DNA from: Littorina saxatilis
Taxonomy: Eukaryota > Mollusca > Gastropoda > Littorinimorpha > Littorinidae
DNA length: 64,000 nt
Direction: 5' to 3'
Assembly (NCBI RefSeq): GCF_037325665.1
Contig: NC_090245.1
Location: forward strand, 52,215,225 to 52,279,224
Below are positions 27,596 through 38,567 of this stretch, one piece after another. Positions within the stretch are counted from its first letter, which is position 1. The number at the start of each line of letters is the position of its first letter. Made by a program: the position numbers and the translations under genes. The notes under the pieces are model-generated. The model had not been told where the DNA came from. It searched no databases and worked only from the letters and a program-made list of their open reading frames with translations.

Positions 27596-29042
27596 ACATC
27601 TCTTCATCTCCCTCCTAACGCCAAGAAATACCCAGCAGATACACCAACAAGGGTCATTAGACTTTCCAGTTTGTAAAGTACTGTACTGTACATTATTTAC
27701 CTGATGTTCCAGGCTGTGTAGCAGTCAGGATTCACCATCAATACTGCTCTGGATAAATGAATCAACTCCTGGGGATCTGATGAACAATCAAATGTTTTAA
27801 TTCTATAAATTATCATACATGCTCCACAAGTAGTCAACAAGAAAATGTTGTGGAAGACATTGTGTAAAAACTGTAAAAACTGAAAGATCAAACCTCAATA
27901 GCCAAATCCCAAAAGAGCAACACACACAAATTAAATTGGCTACACTTCTTACTGTCATTTTAAATACCATCGCAACATACAAGACTGAACCTTGATGAAC
28001 AGCTGACTTTACAAAGTAACTTTTGTTTCAGTTGATAAGATTAAAAATACCCGAAATTACAATGAGCATGGAAAACTGTCAAAATGGATTGAACTAGAAG
28101 TTCCCTACCATGATGAACTATCAGTAACTGTTAACATTTCATTCAACTTATTTCAGGAGATAGGATCCTATTGGACGCAATATGTATCATTTCCTGGAGA
28201 TACAATCCCTGGAACCAGGAAAAATGCCTTCAGGAAGTATGCTTTCACTTTGAATTCAACCCCTTCTGCTTTATTTACCCACAAAAAGGTAATAAAATCA
28301 ACAAAACTTGCAGACAGTCAAAAGAAAGGATACAAGTTCATTGCCTTTGTAACATGTCGCTTACCTATAAACACAGAAGCCTGATTTCTGTCCCTCCAGT
28401 TCATAAGGCGGTTGTATGCATAACGAAACAGGAGACGGACACTCCAAAGCTCCAGGCCCAGTTTGTGCTCCACCAGAAGAAGTGGAGATGCGTTGTTCTG
28501 GGGTTCTGTTACTGGCAGGAAGTCATACTCATCTCTGCAACAGAAACAAATCGATAGCCCTTACCAGTGTACCACAAATCAAACAACCGTGAAGGGAAAA
28601 TGCGGTTGACTTTTCACACATTTCAGGTTTCATGTGAATCACTCTGTCTAATTCAAGTCACACTATTGAACTAAACTGTAATGTAGTACTTGTACTTATA
28701 GCTATGTCGTCATTCTAAAAGCTAGTCATGTTTCGTTTAGGTTTTTTTTTAACGAAAGCTCCTGTTAGGGTTAGGGTTAATCTTGGGACTGAAAGTTGCA
28801 ACGTGAAACAATCGCATCGACATTTGTTGACAGTTTCTTTGTAAAGAACATATCAGCTGAACTGAGTACATAACTTCTCCCACTGAATATAAGAAGTAGC
28901 TCAAAAGGGCATTGATCAATTTAACTCCTATACTATTACATCTCCAGCATACGTACATCAAAGGATCTTTTCTAAATGCATGGTTAAGATCCGCAAACAG
29001 TCTTCGTCCTCTCGCATCCTCCATCTTGTTTGTTTTGGTCAT
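23530..29042 (-). CDS. PTAR1: PTAR1, prenyltransferase alpha-subunit repeat protein
   Basis: PTAR1 pairs with RabGGTB to form geranylgeranyltransferase III, which adds a second lipid to the SNARE Ykt6 and modifies FBXL2 (family knowledge). Exons on the minus strand: 29042-28957, 28534-28365, 27776-27701, 27392-27288, 25848-25479, 24982-24756, 23821-23530. The sum is 1326 nt, 441 aa plus stop (human 402). PPTA-type repeats appear around aa 86-112 (LMVNPDCYTAWNIRKEL), 130-155 (SKFPKSAETFIHRRWLFQRL), 240-262 (YASNYYAWTHRAWVVRYC), 285-300 (HVSDHSGFHYRQFLL) and 330-348 (SFPSHEALWYHRKFVF). Exon 5 carries an extra low-complexity Ala/Gly segment after repeat 2. A second in-frame ATG at 29024 has a better context (A at -3, G at +4) and may be the true start. 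PDCD7 is divergent upstream. Confidence 0.95.
24179..24270 (+). mobile_element. Solitary TTAA-type transposon end with palindromes
   Basis: TTAACCCTTAGGCTGG, then two copies of GTTGTCxCGACATATGTCGCG CTACT 47 bp apart; CGCGACATATGTCGCG is a perfect 16-bp palindrome. TTAACCCTT resembles piggyBac ends. No partner end was found nearby, so it is a relic in a PTAR1 intron. Confidence 0.5.
25985..27245 (+). mobile_element. LINE remnant (Jockey/I-like) in PTAR1 intron 4
   Basis: Pieces on the plus strand, opposite to PTAR1, match the 3' half of a LINE polyprotein: near 26115 LTTANYRLQQVLSILESWT and, in another frame near 26272, STYLGVTFDRRLTWKQ (RT thumb region); near 26800 DSLAKE (RNase H-like end); and 26950-27110 LTVFRLKTDHNCLG, CPCGAGNQTTEHQLQT (zinc-knuckle-like tail). 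Several frameshifts and stops separate them, so it is dead. Family is judged from the YLGVTFD and CPCG-TTEH words. Confidence 0.7.
27465..27600. repeat. Simple-repeat cluster (GA)n, poly-C, (CA)n
   Basis: GA-rich run 27468-27488, C run about 27566-27581 and CA run 27582-27598 in PTAR1 intron 3. Confidence 0.85.
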
Positions 29043-30767
29043 GTGACCGTCTAATTTTTGTGAAAATTTAATGTTTTTAAATGTGATTTTTCATGATCCA
29101 AGCAAATAGTGTGCTTTTTCGTTGTTACACTAGGCCAACAATGTTCTTTTTCCATCAGGAAAAATAAGCATTTGAGCATACTTTATTTTGTTTTGAGATT
29201 ATATTGTGTGCCATTTCGGAACGAACCTTTTAGGAACTAGTACTGTTTGAAGTCCAGAGGGCTAGCTGCAGCACCAAGTTGACCAAGACCAAGTAAAGTA
29301 AGGCCAAACAACACTACGCCAACGCGATTAGATGACACATGTTGATATTGACAGAGCTATTTTGGCTAAATGAATGAATGCTCACAGACTGACTAATGCA
29401 GCATTCGTGTATTGTGTCAAAACCAGAAGGGAACGAAATAAATAGTATACTGCATGTAGATTACCAATAGATTATTAGATACCAATGATATTTATACCAC
29501 TATCATTATTACTATTAGTTACTTTAAAAAAATCTCTACAGAGATCTTTGTATGTATTGATGGATAGATAGATGGGTTGTAATGGTAGGGACAGAATTCC
29601 AGATCTTAAGCCTCGAAGGTTTGATTCATCCCTTCGTTGTGAATCATTCTTACTTTTTATACTTGTGATGAACTTGTGTGGTCATTCACTCATTGGTCTA
29701 TTGCACACTCAAAATCCCTACTCACCATAATCGGAGATGGTATCAGTTAAAATTTTATATCTGGCGATAAGATTTTGAGGCTGTTCTATTTGGTGCTTGT
29801 TTTATGTTAGGTCGTGGCTGGAGAACCGACGAGTCAGTTCCCGAGCCTGGGGGCTCAAGCACCGGCGAGGCGGTTCCGGAGCCCCTCAGGCGCAGGGACC
29901 GACACTCTCCAGAAGCTGCCTTTATTTGTTGAGGACCGATTCGTTCATTTTGTTAAAAACAAAAAATTTTAAGTTCAATTCAAAGAACTGTGGTCTTTGC
30001 TTCATTGGAGAAAGATTAATGGAGATCAGTTTAGGACTCAGAAAGACTTGAATTTCAGCAACTGCGCGAGTCACTGATGAGCGCGAGAGATCGGTTCGCA
30101 GGGCTCAGAGATTCTGGCGAAGCAGAGACATAGGTCAAATAAACTAGATGCGAAGCAGGCTTATGTTTTGCCAAACACAATTTGGTGTTTTTTGTTTCAT
30201 TTTGCTGCCTCTAACCTTGGGACACGTTGCTTGGCTTGCGGACGAACGGCTGCAGTGACTCGTGACTGACTATCTTTAATGTTGCACTGATCTCAATTCG
30301 ATCACCAAAATGCTTTGGAATAAAGTACAATAGGGCAAATAAAAGAAAACGAGAGTTAAGAATAAAAAGAAAAAAGTTAAACAGATATAAAAATAAAATA
30401 AAAAGAATTAACATTTTTGTTTAAAAAAACCATGGTAGGGCTCGAACCAACAACCTCAAGAACCTGAGAGCAAATCGCTACCAACTGAGCTATGGAGCGC
30501 ATCTACCAGGATATGGAAAACTAAGAAGGTCTATTTTGTGAGATACCGGTGACTGCCAATTCCCAAGCCTGGGGGCTCAAGCACTGACTCGTCAGTTCCC
30601 GAGCCACTCCGTTTATGTTATCTGGCATATATAATCATGGTAACATATCAGCTAGTATCAGTATGCTTACTATTGTAGATTGATTAATATAATATGCTAC
30701 CTCACATCATAAATCTAAAATATATGTTTTTGTTTCAGGGTCTTGACCTCATGCAGGGAACCGAAAC
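29043..30767. promoter_or_regulatory. Divergent interval between PTAR1 and PDCD7
   Basis: The 1.7 kb separates the start codons of two divergent genes and must hold both promoters. A splice acceptor TTTTTGTTTCAG at 30728-30739 precedes the PDCD7 start, so PDCD7 has at least one untranslated exon whose 5' part lies upstream, unplaced. A 17-bp direct repeat, CCTGGGGGCTCAAGCAC, occurs near 29846 and 30568, and a tRNA-like piece lies between. No further gene is visible. Confidence 0.45.
30428..30500 (-). repeat. tRNA-like sequence (SINE head or tRNA pseudogene)
   Basis: On the minus strand an A-box-like TAGCTCAGTTGGTAG and a B-box-like GGTTCGAGCCC are spaced as in a tRNA. The acceptor stem pairs over only about four bases (CCAT/ATGG) and the D stem does not close, so this is not a convincing functional tRNA. 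Confidence 0.4.
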
Positions 30768-30921
30768 ATGGATGGCAGAAAACAAGGCACACAAAAGCAG
30801 CATCAGTATTCATCACCACATGCAGGAAGGTCATTTCAACCAAATCCTGGCAGCACTAGTCGTCATGCACCTGCGTTCGGAACCTGCAATACTAGCAGTG
30901 AAGGGATGGCTCAGAGTATAA
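30751..30921 (+). other. Upstream ATG overlapping the PDCD7 start in another frame
   Basis: An ATG at 30751, downstream of the acceptor that ends at 30739, opens a frame of about 56 codons that overlaps the PDCD7 start codon and runs to 30921. If this leader is used, it could dampen PDCD7 translation. Its context (C at -3 and at +4) is weak, so most ribosomes may scan past it. Confidence 0.35.
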
Positions 30922-33900
30922 CTGATAAACTTAAAGAATTCAAAGCAGCCTCTACAATGAAGAGTGAGCCAAACAGTGTGCTAAGTTCGGAGACCAACAT
31001 GCCATGGGGACATACAGGCTACCAACCGGCTCCACAATATGATCCTTCACAAGGCTTCCACAGTCATACACCGGCTCCTCCAGCATTCCAAGGCCAGCAA
31101 CCCCCAGCACCGTCTTGGGACTCACTAGCCTCGTTTCCTGCACGGGTTTTTAATCCTGCAGCTCCCCCGCCAGGCTTGCCCCCATTCCCACAGCTTCCCC
31201 CACCCCCAGGTATGGGTTCTGGCTTTCCAGGACCACAGTTTGGTCAGCCCCCACCGCCTTTCCGTCCTCCGCAGAACAACTATGGAATGGGTCCACCGCA
31301 TACCAGGTTCGGAACCACACAACCAGTGCAACAGAGTAGTTTTGGAAATGCTCCACCGCCGTTTCAGAACAGATTTGAAACGTGTCCCCCTCAGAACAGT
31401 TTTGGTGCATCAAGGCATGCTGGAAACAACTATGGCAGTGTCCGACCTCAAGCAAGCAGTGCGATTCCGGGTCAACCTCCCCGGTTTTCCACAAACCCCC
31501 TTCAAGAGACGCCAGCAATGTTCCCTGCTCCACCCACTTTTCAGGAGGATGTGAAATTTGCAGCAGATGGTGCAGGACCAGGGGATGATGAGCGGAATGA
31601 TACTGGTGCTCAGAAGGAAGTTAATAGATGGCTGGAGAAAGTGGGAAAACTCAGTGAATCTCAGAAGCCTGCAGAAGACAGTGGGAAGAAAGCTGTGTCC
31701 TCAGCATCTGATGCAAGTCCAAGGAAGAAGGCAGAGTGCAGCTTGAGTGTACGTTGTTCAGTTTTCTTTTAGCAGGGTTATTTGAGTTTGGTGCAAAAGT
31801 CTTCATTTCTACGGGTAGAATGACGATTTTATCAATGTGATTGGAGAGGTAGTAAACCGGAAACAACTGGAACTACTCTATGATTTGCAGTATAGTTTCA
31901 CTCTTAGTCTTAATTAAATAATTTCTGGTTGAAAAACACAGCATGTGTATGCATTTGCAGTGTTCGAAGTTGAAGGCCTCCATCGGTCACAGTTGTTAGA
32001 GGCTGTTTGAGATGCCTGCCGTTGGAAGCACTTGGTGGCAGTGACTGATAAGTGAGATAATAAACAGTGCACACTGTCATAAGAAAGGACAGTCAAACCT
32101 GGATCTACACTAGAATGTTTCATTGGTTCCGGAAACATTTTACATTGTATTTTTACACTCCCAGGTACTATGTCAGTGATGATGACACATTTCTTTTAAA
32201 ACCTGGATAAAATTGTGTATGGTTGGATACGTTAAACCCCTTCAGCATTGCTGTTTTTACTTTGGGTACCAAAATGTTTTGATTTTTTCATATACATGTA
32301 CAGATTGGTGAAGCCCATGAGAAGTTGCGGAGTGCTCTGTATGCTTTAGCAGCTGTCCAGAAAAAGTTACAACACATGGAAGATGAGCAGGAAGTGGCAG
32401 ACGCAGACGCCTGGAATGCAAGTGTTACAAAAATCAAACAGTTAAAGGTGAGTTGCTTCTCCTGCTCCTTCATAATCTTAAACAAATGAGACAGAGCACT
32501 GTTTGGACTGGGTGGCCGAGTGGTAACGCACTTGCGCTCGGAAGCGAGAGGTTGCGAGTTCGACCCTGGGTCAGGGCGTTAGCAATTTTCTCCCCCCTTT
32601 CCTAACCTAGGTGGTGGGTTCAAGTGCTAGTCTTTTGGATGAGACGAAAAACCGAGGTCCCTTCGTGTACACTACATTGGGGTGTGCACGTTAAAGATCC
32701 CACGATTGACAAAAGGGTCTTTCCTGGCAAAATTGTATAGGCATAGATAAAAATGTCCACCAAAATACCCGTGTGACTTGGAATAATAGGCCGTGGAAAG
32801 TAGGATATGCGCCGAAATGGCTGCGATCTGCTGGCCGATGTGAATGCGTGATGTATTGTGTACAAAAATTCCATCTCACACGGCATAAATAAATCCCTGC
32901 GCCTTGAATATGTGCGCGATATAAATTGCATAAAACACAAATATTCCTGTTAGTGTACATATGCGTGCGCGAGTGTAGTATGCTTCGTATGGTATTTTTA
33001 TCTGTTGTCTTATTATTTGTTTTGTCTTTTAATGTGCACCACACTGAAATTTCTCTGTATGAGATAATAAAGTATTCGTATTCGTATTCGTAAAAAAAAA
33101 ATAAAAAAATAAAAAAATAAATCCCTGCGCTTAGAACTGTACCCACGGAATACGCGCGATATAAGCCTCATATTGATTGATTGATTGATTGATTGATTTT
33201 ACTCATGTCGTATGCATTTAGAGCGCTTACTTCCCTTTGTTTATCAGATTTCTACTTGATAGCTTTCCTTCAGTATAATTACTATAAAGTCTCCCCTTGA
33301 AAGACCCTGCTTTCTCTGATTTTCTCTTGATAGCGACACTATGTTGTTTAGCTCTATTTTAAGACTCCCTCGTTTTTATAGGCCTTATTTCCAGACGGAA
33401 GAGCGGTACCACTGTATAACTTAAACTGTACATACAACATGTATGAACTGCGACAGACAATTTCTTGTAATGCGAAGAAAGTAATTTCAGCTAGATTGGC
33501 AAAGAGGTGGTCAGTGACCTGTCATCAGTGTGTAAAATGACCTATGTAAGATAAGAATGGACTTCACACTTCTCTTGACCATTGTTGCTGCTGGTTTTTG
33601 CAATGACAGTATTCACGACTTGCAGTAGCGTTTGGGACTTTGCGCATTGTGACCGCCATTATTACTATTAGTCTCAGCTTCCCCATTTGTTGGGGGAACA
33701 TGAAGAAAAGTCATCACAGTCGCATCAAATGTTAGTTTTTTCTTCAGCTGAAAGTGAATGTGAATGTGTCGCTGTTTCTGTGGTAAAAAAAAAGTCGGAT
33801 AGGGTCAAATATTTTTCCCACATGGTTTAGCACATGAGAATTGTGTGTGAGAACGTTTCACTAAGTATTTACTTTCGTATAGTCAGCATCTGGATGATCT

Positions 33901-36900
33901 GCAGCTGAGTTACGGCGTACAGGGCTTGTGTGTGCTGATCTGTCTTTCAAAGCATATCTATGTCGTAGAAAGTCTCCACATGTTTTCTCCACGTGTTTTC
34001 GAACCGGAAGTTCAAGTTTTCCCAACAAAACATATATGGCACCTACGGTCTGTACAGTCAGTTAATTATGCTGTGTCACGGGGTCCTGCAAGTAGTGAAG
34101 TGACATAATGCTGTATGCTTGGGGAATGTAATCAATTCATGATTTGAGTGAACTGCATAGAACTAGAAGCTTGAAAATGAAAGATTGTTTTGGGCGCTGA
34201 CAGAATTTAGTCATGGAATTAAGATGTAAAAAACGTTAGTTACAGAATGTTTAAGAAAATTAAGCTTATGGTATTACTTATTTGTTTGCTTCTTTTTAAA
34301 TTTTAAACTACATTTCCATGTTCCATCACATTTAAAGACATTAGTTTGCAGTTTATTTCATTATTTTGTTTTTCTGTTTTGTTCTCTGCAGGAAGCCTAC
34401 TTGAAAGCAAAGCAGGAAGTTGATGTGGAACCTCTCAAAGCTCTGAAAAGGAAAGTTGACCAGCGCAGAAAGAAAAGGGTAAGTCATAAAGAACTGAGAT
34501 CTTGTGTATGCTGTTGTCAAGTGAGTTTTGATGCCGTATATCGACTACTTGTGAGAAAGTTTGTCTTGATTTACTTTTAGGCAGGACAGCGTTGTTACCG
34601 GGTCTGCAAGATAGCGACTTTAAGGTGCGCCCTTTTTCAGTATGGGTGTAGACGTGTACCAAGTTGCCCCACTGTGTTCAGTTTGATATAGGGATATTTA
34701 TTTTTGACAATCACTTTTGCAATTTGTTTGGATCATGGTTCTTTTTGAGCAATTTAAAAGTGTCTTACCAATGTGTACAGGTACATGAGAGGGTGTGCTT
34801 ATCTTGACATTACCGGTAGTCTGATCTAATCTTATTTTTCTTTCAGTAAATCTGGACTGGGTTGCACCAGCAGTCTGCTTTCCTTTTCAACATATCCTTT
34901 GTGTTAATATCTGACAAAGAATTTCTACTGCCTTCATATCCTTTACAATGCAACTGTATCCTTGTGTCATGAAAAGAAACTAAAAGGGGGGAGGGGGCTG
35001 TACTGGCGGTGGGAGACTGGTGCCGTTTGACTCACTACTTTTGAGTCTTCTTCTTACTGCTTTGTGAAATGGAACAAAACCGAGTACTTTGAGTCTGGAG
35101 TAAAAAGAGTTTTATGTAGGAAATAAGAGGAAAAGCTGGGTATGTTCTTTGACAATGAAGAACTTGTGGATAAGACTAAAACATAATCAACAAATATAGC
35201 CAAACATATGGCAAGTCTCATCCATATGTGTAAAAAAATACATACGTGTTTCTTCTGCTTTTTTAAAGGTTTTATCTGTCCCCATTCATTTATCATAGAT
35301 CGCATGTGCATTTTATCTTAAAATACACAATATAGAAGTCGGGCCATAAAAACACAAATGTACATTGAAGTTGTATTCAGCCACCAACACAGAAGACGAC
35401 ATCAACCTTTATTGTCAGAGGGACTGGTTTTGACACTCTCAAAAAATGCACGGTCAAATTTCTGAGGATGGACGAAAGATAAAAATTCTCACTTACAAGA
35501 AGCTTTTCAAACACAAATCAGTTTACAACATTTGTTACTGGTTGTGGAAGACTTTCTTCTCAAGTACTACTGCACACTAGTGCTGCTGTCAGACGGGTGC
35601 AGTGGCGTAGTGGTAAGACATCGGCTTCCTAATCGGAAGGTCGTGAGTTCAAATCCCGGCCGCCTGGTGGGTTAAGGGTGGAGATTTTTCCGATCTCCCA
35701 GGTCAACTTATGTGCAGACCTGCTAGTGCCTTATCCCCCTTCGTGTGTACACGCAAGCACAAGACCAAGTGCGCATGGAAAAGATCCTGTAATCCATGTC
35801 AGAGTTTGGTGGGTTAAAGAAACACGAAAATACCCAGCATGCTTCCTCCGAAATCAACGTATGGCTACCTAAATGGCGGGGTAAAAACGGTCATACACGT
35901 AAAAATCCACTCGTGCCAAAACATGAGTGAACGTGGGAGTTTCAGCCCATGAACAAAGAAGAAGAAGAAGAAGTGCTGCTGTTATGTTCCTTCTTTTGCT
36001 TGAAGTCTGATATAACCCGTTTGTTAACATCGGACTGTGCATTGCCACTCTTTTGTTTTTGTGTTCACGTTTGTTTTACTGCTGGAATTTCAGGAGCGCC
36101 AGAAGAGACGTAAAGAGGAGGAAAAGGAGGCTGAGAAGCAGGTCCTCTTTGAGCGTGCTCAGAAACACGCAGCTATGGACCAATGGCGGGACAAGATACT
36201 CCAGGAACATTTAAACCAACAAGAGGTTATTGAAGTTGCTTTCCTTATCATACCTTGTTGGGTTGTTAAATCAAAATTAGTTTAGAAACTGATACCAAGG
36301 TGAGCTTACCTTGATGTTGATGTTGATGCTTACTTAACATGTTGAGAGACTGGCAGTCTAGATAATAATCCTCACATACATTTTTCATTTTATTGTAGCA
36401 TCATAAATTGTTTTCACTTCTTTCGGTAGCTGTGAGTTTGGCTGAGGTTTCATTCATTAGTCTCATAGCAACTTGCATTATTCCTTGAAGGAAACATGAA
36501 TAGTTCTTGTTAGGGTTACAGAACGCAAAATTGAACAGTTTTGTTAAATAAATGACAATCTTTCCAAAATGTTACAGAGGAACACTCTTTTTTTTCTTCT
36601 AGATAATGCTAAACTCTCCAAGTCAATTGTTTTTGTTGACACTTTTGTTTTTGTTCTTTTTGAGTCACTTGAGAAAAAGTGACTCTATGTAATCGGTCAG
36701 TGTTAGTCTGTCCGGCCGGCCGGCCGTCCGTAGACACCACCTTAACGTTGGACTTTTCTCGGAAACTATCAAAGCGATCCGGCTCATATTTTGTTTAGTC
36801 GTGACCTCCAATGACCTCTACACTTTAACGATGGTTTCGTTGACCTTTGACCTTTTTCAAGGTCACAGGTCAGCGTCAAAGGAAAAATTAGACATTTTAT

Positions 36901-38535
36901 ATCTTTGACAAAGTTCATCGGATGTGATTGAAACTTTGCAGGATTATTCTTTACATCAAAGTATTTACATCTGTAGCCTTTTACGAACGTTATCAGAAAA
37001 ACAAGGGAGATAACTAGCCTTTTCTGTTCGGCAACACACAACTTAACGTTGGGCTTTTCTCGGAAACTATAAAAGTGACCGGGCTCAAATTTTATGTGAA
37101 CGTGACTCCCAGTGACCTCTACACTTTGACGTCTGCTTTGGTGACCTTTGACCTTTTTCAAGGTCACAGGTATGTCTTGAAGGAAAAAAATTGAAATATC
37201 ATATCTCTGAAACTATTCATCGGATTTGATTCAAACTTTATAGGATTATTCTTTACATCAAATTATTTACATCTGCATTGTGTTGTGAATAGCAATTTCT
37301 TCCTGTCCATCTGATGCCTCATATAATATTCAGAACTGCGAAAGTGACTCGATCGAGCGTTTGCTCTTCTTTTTATATATTTATTTTGTTCGTTTTTTTC
37401 AGGTGAAACAAATGAAAGAGACAGCAGACAAGACTCTGAGCAAAGTACGGCGAGAGATTCGTGAGGCGCGTAAAATGCTGGACACTACGAACAGACTGCA
37501 AAAGCTGAGGGCTGTCAGAAATGACATGGCGGAGAAAAGAGGTACAGTAAAACCTGAGTCTAGCGGACCCTTGTTGTAACGGCCACCTGCTACATACGGA
37601 CAGTTTATCATGGCACGAACACGATTTCAACAATAACTAACCTTTAACGGGCGGACACCTGCCACTTACGGACGCGGACACGATTTTTCGGACCGTAGGA
37701 AGTGTAAACACTGTCACAAACGGACACAACGTACATAAAAACGCAACTTCGAAAACTCGACTGTTCTGCAGTCAGTGCTCGGCAGCCGTAGCCGTGGCAC
37801 AAATGGTTGTTGATTGGTTGTCCTGTCCCTTTTCTGACCAATCAGTGGCTTGTTTAGATGGAGACCCACTTTCGCTCACTCACTTTCGCTTCGCTCACTT
37901 TCGCTTTTCCGCATTGTGGATACAGTCACAACCAAAAGCAACAGTAGACTACTGTGTTTGAAAATGGAATCTCCAGCAGGAAAAAGAAAAGCGTTGACTT
38001 TAGAGCAGCGTGTCGCTGCCTTGAAAAAACTAGATAGCGGCCAATCATGCCGAGATGTGGCGAAGGAGATGGGATGTGGTAAAACACAGATCGCGAGGAT
38101 CAAATCGGAAAAAGAAGACGTGATGAAGGAGTGGGAGTCAGGTGCGCGAATCGACCAAAAAACTGTGAAACGTCGGAAAACGCAATATGAAGACCTGAAC
38201 AACGTGGTATGGGAGTGGTATGGCAACCATTTATCATTTACCACTCGTGACTCCCCCCTTCCCCCCTCCTACTAATCTCTCTCTCGATCTCTCTCTCTTT
38301 GTAAGCAATCGTTCGAAGGAAACAATAGTTAACACAGCTAAATTTCTGTTCCATGCATTTATGCTGAGACTAGAAAAACTGAATGAAACAAGAGCTGACC
38401 CAATTTGGTCGAGACACACTGCGGAATTTCCCGTTGAATGACTGATGAAGTCAGCTATTTTTAGCTTTGTGACGTCCGACTTGCGTGAGTTTGAATGCAC
38501 AGTGTGTGTAGGGAACGTGGGGGGGGGGGGGGGGA

Positions 38536-38567
<32 letters not shown>

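Noticed and set aside
28764-28783. TTAGGGTTAGGG, telomere-like
   Set aside because: Only two units inside PTAR1 intron 1; too short for an interstitial telomere claim.
30085-30135. Hammerhead ribozyme-like CTGATGAG...CGAAG
   Set aside because: The conserved core and flanking stems do not form; a chance match.
32511-32580. tRNA-like heads at 32511, 35590, 44021, 53338 and 62806 as functional tRNA genes
   Set aside because: Each continues into a repeated SINE body, and several have SINE tails and target duplications; stems are imperfect.
33280-33420. Further pogo-like MITE relics here and near 24540-24725, 25977-26100 and 45690-45780
   Set aside because: They share 'CAGT/GGACACC'-type phrases and a near-CCACTGTA end, but paired ends could not be fixed with confidence.
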